Shown one piece after another: positions 58,889 to 64,000 of a stretch of DNA of 64,000 nt. The translations under genes were made by a program, and so were the position numbers. The stretch comes from Pyxicephalus adspersus (Eukaryota > Chordata > Amphibia > Anura > Pyxicephalidae): contig NC_092859.1 in NCBI RefSeq assembly GCF_032062135.1, positions 123,037,259 through 123,101,258 on the forward strand. Direction: 5' to 3'. A model generated the notes under the pieces. It saw only the letters and a program-made list of their open reading frames with translations. It was not told the DNA's origin and did no database searches. Positions within the stretch are counted from its first letter, which is position 1. Every line of letters begins with the position of its first letter.

Positions 58889-59559
58889 GTACGTCTTTAG
58901 ATTGCAGTTTAAAGCATCTATATCAACATATGTATTCATGTGAGCTTTGCTGATTGTTTTCACTGCTAACCTAACATATTATAAAAAAGGAAAAAATAAT
59001 GTCCTATTTTCTATAATACCTTTTATGCAACTTATTTGAAGTTTTAAGGCATTTATTTTAATTGCATTTGGTACTACTTAAATATATCATGATGTATCAG
59101 AAACTGAGAAATGAAAAGTGTAAGAATTTCCCATTGCCATCAATTAATATTCTTGTTTAACAGATTTTTAAATCCATTGTTTGTATATATTAAACTGCAG
59201 ACATGATCTGGATATTATTATTTTCACCTTTAGGAAGGATATGTGGCCAATACAAGAATTGTTGAAACCATTATAACCTTTTTTATGAACTACAACACTA
59301 TATTTGTCGATATCTGGCTTGTAAAATGAAATTGTTGAAATGCTTTTACTATAATATAGCTATGTAGCTACAAAATTACAGTTGCAGACATTGCAAACTA
59401 AGAAGATTATAAATATGTAAAAAGAGAAACAAATGGTCATCCAAGATACATACATAGATATATATTTGCATGCTATGAATATTTATAACTGGCATGTAAT
59501 AGGAAGGTAGGTATTATGTCGTATATTAGCATCATCTACACTAAATTTCAGCAATGTTA
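58889..59559 (+). other. Putative intron 1, first part
   Basis: AT-rich with no open frame of note. Intron status depends on the exon at 58757 being real. Confidence 0.35.
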
Positions 59560-60395
59560 TAGGCCCCAGGGCACACATAACACAATATTACACTCAAGGA
59601 ATACAGGCAACACAAATCTGGATTAACAGATAGCACATAAAATAGAAAACATACCGGTATTACAGAGCTATACCTACTGTACATGACAAACATTACAAAA
59701 AAATACACTCACGGAACACACATAACACTACATGGCACTCACATGGCATACACAGAATTACATCCCCAAAGCACACATTGCACAAGACTGCACTCAGAGA
59801 TCACAAATACAGCACAAGATTAATATAACACCAGAAAACAGAACTGCCTACATAGCGCATAACATAACACAGAGACACAGAACTACACTAACATGACAAA
59901 CAATACAATGACATACACTCTCAGAGCACTGGTAACACAATAACACAGCAATATAGTCAAAGATCACATATATAGTAGCACAACAGTATGCTCACAAACC
60001 ACACATAACACAACACTACATTTGCATATCAAACATAAGACAGCACTGCGTTTATTTCTTTAACACAACACTACATTCACATATCAAACATAGGACAGCA
60101 CTGCATTTATTTCTTTAACACAATACTACATTCACAGACCACACACAACATATTGTATTAGCAGAACACACATGGATATATCTACAGATGCCTAATAGCA
60201 GTCCACTCACACAATACACATAACAGATCATTGCAATCATAGAGAACACATAACACACCATTGCACTCACAGAGCATACATCACATAACACTAATCTTAC
60301 AGATCATACGTAACACACCACTAAAGCTCAATTAACACACACAGTATAACACTGCATTACAATCATAGAGCACACATAAAGCACTACACTCAAGG
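59560..60395. repeat. Diverged CA-rich satellite-like array
   Basis: About 830 bp made of poorly conserved units of about 30 bp close to CACTCACAGAGCACACATAA followed by CACAACACTA. It is strikingly poor in G on the + strand. Inside, a 55-bp unit (CAACACTACA...TTTATTTCTTTAA) is repeated at 60011 and 60066 with few changes. There are no mobile-element ends. Confidence 0.85.
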
Positions 60396-60734
60396 TGGAA
60401 AGTTATCAAGTGAATTGGCACCACCGTTATTTCCTGGGCATCCAGCTGCAAAATATTAAATTTTTTAGTTTATTTTTTAGACACAGCATTTACCAGCTAA
60501 GAATAAAGAGTGGTTATGCCCTTAACCCACTTTTTGGTAAAACAAAATTCTGCCATGGTATTAAAGGGGCATCTTTATAAAGCAGGTAATGGTATATAAT
60601 AAATGTAACATTTGTTGTCACGTATTAGACATACTCCTGGAAGATTCACCTACTGTGATTATTTGAGTGACTGCTTTACAAACCTTTTTTATTCTTTATA
60701 TTTTAGATTTTTTTTAAAGTTGTAGTCATACCTC
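60396..60734. other. Nothing recognised
   Basis: A frame at 60395-60580 (61 codons) has no supporting signal. Confidence 0.35.
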
Positions 60735-61113
60735 TATCTAGCGCAACATCCTTTTTTTGGCCCCCAAAGAAATCTTAAATATGAATTGCAGCTGGCCCTC
60801 TGCTGCATTGAAATAGTGCCGCTACTACAATTCCCGGCATCACTCGCGTCCATAGACCAGCGGCTCTCTGCCTATGTGTGGCCCCACATTGGACTGTTTT
60901 ATAGGCGCAGGGCATTATAGCAGCCGTGCTATTTCAGTGAAGAGGGAGTTACAGCCACTCATAACATTAGGCTCGCATTGGACTGTTTTCTTGACGCAGG
61001 GAATTGTAGTAGCAGTGCTATTTCAGTTTCATGTTTGGCCCGCGACCTCGTCCAAGTTTTTAATTTTGGCCCACTGTGTATTTGAGTTTGACACCCCTGT
61101 TATAGTGCATCAG
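60735..61113 (-). mobile_element. hAT-like element related to 36851-38132
   Basis: The right end TGTATTTGAGTTTGACACCC with CTG is the complement of CAGGGGTGTCAAACTC, the same end as at 36851. Shared interior blocks are TATGAATTGCAGCTGGCCC, GCCGCTACTACAATTCCC, and GGACTGTTTT-(TA/CT)-GGCGCAGGG repeated twice. The left border is uncertain. Confidence 0.65.
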
Positions 61114-61661
61114 TTGTGTCATTTATTAAGGGTGTTGTAGTTTTAGTGCATGTTAGTGAAGTAAAGATGAATGTGGAATTTAGTGAGGTTTATCTCCTAT
61201 ACAATGTCAGCTTTTGGTTGCATTTGACTGTGAAATTCGTCCAAAAGAGGAAAAGTTTTCTGATCCGACAAACTAAGCAATCAAATTAGGAGCCAACGTA
61301 TGAACATTCTGGGTTTAGTGTCCACTATTACAGCATCTTGAGCAATAGAAATAGCATGGTAATCTGACAACAGGTAATAATGATTGTAGTCTTACAGTCA
61401 ATCTGCAACCAAAACTAGTATAACTTAATAATGGCAAAACTTAGTATAGAGAGGACAGGGCTGGTTCTGGGGTGAACAACATGTATGGATGCACAGAGCA
61501 CATCCTCTCTGCCATATGAGAGGGGATTGTTATCTTCCCTGTAGATGCCTACCCCACATATGACCCCTATGTGTGGAATGCTCTACTCCAGCTAGGGTCA
61601 CACTTTAGTCTGAGTGACCAGTGTGATGGCGGCTGGGACCCAGGCAAGGATTTTATACGGA
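61114..61661. other. Nothing recognised
   Basis: No exon or repeat supported. Confidence 0.4.
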
Positions 61662-61865
61662 GGGCCTGATTTATTAAAGCTTTCCAAGGCTGGATAGATA
61701 TTATGGGTGAACCTGGATGATCCAAACCTGAAATGGATTTTCTGGATTTTTTTGGCAAATGTTTAAAATCCTGGATCAGATCTGTTTCAGGTTTGCTGGG
61801 TCACCCAAGTCCTCCCATGATAATCTATCTTCTCCAGGCTTGGAGAGCTTTGATAAATCAGGCCC
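61662..61865. mobile_element. Foldback (hairpin) miniature element, copy 3
   Basis: It begins GGGCCTGATTTATTAAAGC and ends GCTTTGATAAATCAGGCCC, near-perfect inverted ends. The inner arms include CCAAACCTGAAATGGATT and ATCTGTTTCAGGTTTGCTGG. Length is about 204 bp. Confidence 0.8.
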
Positions 61866-64000
61866 AGAGTGTTGGAAAAAGGTCAGGCTTGCAAATGGGT
61901 GAGCCTTAATCACTGTCCTGTTTTCTTTACTATGATCCTATTGTAGACAGATCCTGCTTCTTGATTAGTCACCAGAACAGTAAGGGCCCGTTTATTGATA
62001 TGCACTGCTGGAACATTCTTGTGTTTCTATGCTTACCAAAGCAGACACGCCAACGTTCCTGCACCATTTCTGGAAAGCACTTTGATGTGTTTCTGACATT
62101 GCACTGTGCTGAAACACAGGTTCACTAAGAAGGTGCATTGAGATTATCTTACAAATGCAATAATGTTATTACAAATGAATAGATTATTTGCAATGGTAGT
62201 CTACAATAGTAACTCTGAAAGCACCTTTTTAGGGTTGAGAAGAATTCGAATTTCTGCCATTTTTAAAATTGCTGTCTTGGTCACTGATTTCTCTTCTTGC
62301 TTGTTCTTGGGTAAGAAGTGTGAGAAAATCTATCCTTAACAGCAAGTAGAACCTCCTTCCCACTCTGTCCAACATTAAAGAAAGTTTTTATGGAAATTTA
62401 GTATATAAAGATGAATGATGACAAATAAGCTTATCGTCCAAAACAATAAAGTATTCCAGCAGCAATTTTCCCTGTCTACAGCCTTGTCCCTTTTAGCCCT
62501 AATACACCTAATAAGGCTATTTCCATTTCTTTTCTGATCACTGATGCAATAAATTAAAGGGATGGAGATCTAAAATAAATTCAGCATCAGACCAATTACA
62601 AGCAACCAACATTTTGGTCATGGAGTCATCAGAGCTGTTGGTAAATACCAACAGTACAGATTGTTAAGTTTAGTTTCCAGTTGGGAACTCCTATGGTCCT
62701 GTGGTTCACCTTATTCCCAGTGATCACATCAGAATATTGTGCACATGTGTACTGGGTTTTGGGACTGGTGACCAAACAATTACTGATTAGCATGCAGACC
62801 GGTAAGTTGAGTACAAAATTGGCAGTGCATTTGCCCATGTCTAGTAGGGCAGGTATACGCATCAGGTATACTATAACTTGCTAGTTTCATTTTTAAAGTC
62901 TTTTTCAATATTTTTAAATCTCCTTTAATTAAAATAAAGATTAGTTATCCTGCCACTAGAATTGTTTCAACACATTTTATACAAGTATGGTCCTGAGAAA
63001 TGGCATGAAGCTATGGCTTCTTTGTATACAGTACATGATGGGTAAAAAATGGTAAAATATATGTTTTATTCATACAGAACTGCAAATGTTTATAACATAC
63101 ATTCCTATGGGATTCTGCTTATAAGAATGAAAGAGGAACTTCCATGTATACTTTTTTACACGACCCCCCCCCCCTCCCTTAGCCTTCCTTCTGCCATATC
63201 TCCTCCACCAACAGCTTTCTTTTTTTCATTTTCTTAGATGCTCTCAATGATGACACAATGAAACACACATTAACATTAACACACGCAAACCCACTGTTAC
63301 ATTCTATGCATGAGTACCTGTAGTCACAAGAACCAGATCCTATGCATCTGGACCCACTGGCAGATCCAAAGTTCTATCTGAGGATCCTCATTGTCACCTA
63401 AACCAGAAATGTGGAAGTGAAGTAACAACACAGAAATAAAAGATTTATGCGCACACACTAAAAAGGATGAACAATTTTATAATGTGACTGGGTAAAGGGT
63501 AAGATTACATAATACTGACAAATACGTGAAAGATTTAAGCTTTATAAATTAAATGAGGCCTAAAGAGTGAAATAAATTAAAACATTTGTTTTATTTCATA
63601 AAGGGATAAAATACTAACTTTTAAAATCACCTGGTAGAGTCAACAGTTATCATATTTGATGGCAGTCCTAACCATTTCAAGTTATGCAAATTAGGCAGTT
63701 CAATTATTAAATAAAAGAGAATGTTCCATTTTTTCAGAATAATGTTAGCATGTAATTAAAACATATTTAAACATTCTCTGCAGTGCTCTGACACAGAATG
63801 ATGTTCTAGCAGCCTGGCTCCAATCATCTCTTATGCAGCTTCTGAACAGCTGTGCCCTTTGATAGATAATGAAATAAATCCAGCCACAATTGTCGTTTAC
63901 CCTTATCTGTATAAATTGTAAAAAATCAAAGGGATTTTTGTCATTGATGCAAAGTTAATCTGTAGGAATACTCAATACTTAAAACAAAGTCTGCATCTAA
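61866..64000. other. Putative intronic or intergenic DNA, nothing recognised
   Basis: Short C-rich (63164-63176) and T-rich runs near 63215. No splice-flanked open stretch stands out as exon 2 of the candidate gene. Confidence 0.35.

Noticed and set aside
59560..60395. CRISPR-like array
   Set aside because: The units are diverged, have no spacer/repeat distinction, and the context is a vertebrate genome. It is a decayed satellite.

Overview
The window looks like nuclear DNA from a vertebrate, most probably a frog (Anura, perhaps Ranoidea). No open frame exceeds about 145 codons apart from frames running through a run of N. Stop codons are dense in all six frames and the base composition is AT-rich. 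There is a scaffold gap at 1006-1599 and interspersed repeats are everywhere. The frog assignment is an inference: it rests on repeat families I associate with frog genomes, above all a tRNA-headed SINE ending in GCGCTATATAAATA and hairpin elements with a CCTGATTTATTAAAG end. It has not been tested by any search. Nothing points to a prokaryote, an operon, a CRISPR array or a virus genome.

Protein-coding content is small. The best candidate is a 5' coding exon on the + strand at 58757-58888: an ATG in good context, 44 codons, an upstream in-frame stop and a GT donor. It would begin a gene running out of the right edge. A second candidate is an internal exon on the - strand at 3913-4052, 46 codons between an AG acceptor and a GTAAGT donor. 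I could not name either protein. If both are real, the window is a mostly intergenic or intronic stretch between two divergently oriented genes.

Most of the rest is mobile-element debris. (1) tRNA-derived SINEs and their tails occur at about 15 places and on both strands. (2) Miniature elements of 158-435 bp carry AGCTRCGTACACAC-type ends and 3-bp TTA/TAA duplications (PIF/Harbinger-like) at 22181, 24427, 45569, 53110 and 56206. (3) hAT-like non-autonomous elements include two with clear 8-bp duplications, at 7578-8054 and 44957-45222. (4) Foldback elements lie at 2885, 38795 and 61662. (5) A 5'-truncated L1-like LINE with a 13-bp target duplication lies at 33061-33543. (6) A solo LTR with a 5-bp duplication lies at 39527-40238. 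(7) A Tc1-like end fragment lies near 15733.

There are also several recent local duplications: 225 bp x 2 at 49490-49939, about 943 bp x 2 at 53275-55160, and about 0.45 kb x 2 at 55729-56882. The last carries a small open frame kept in both copies. Other structures include a perfect 36-bp hairpin at 37643-37725 and a diverged CA-rich satellite at about 59560-60395. I did not find a convincing new multi-gene system. The most useful signals are the nested insertions that date and define the miniature elements, the duplicated small ORF, the hairpin and the two orphan exons.
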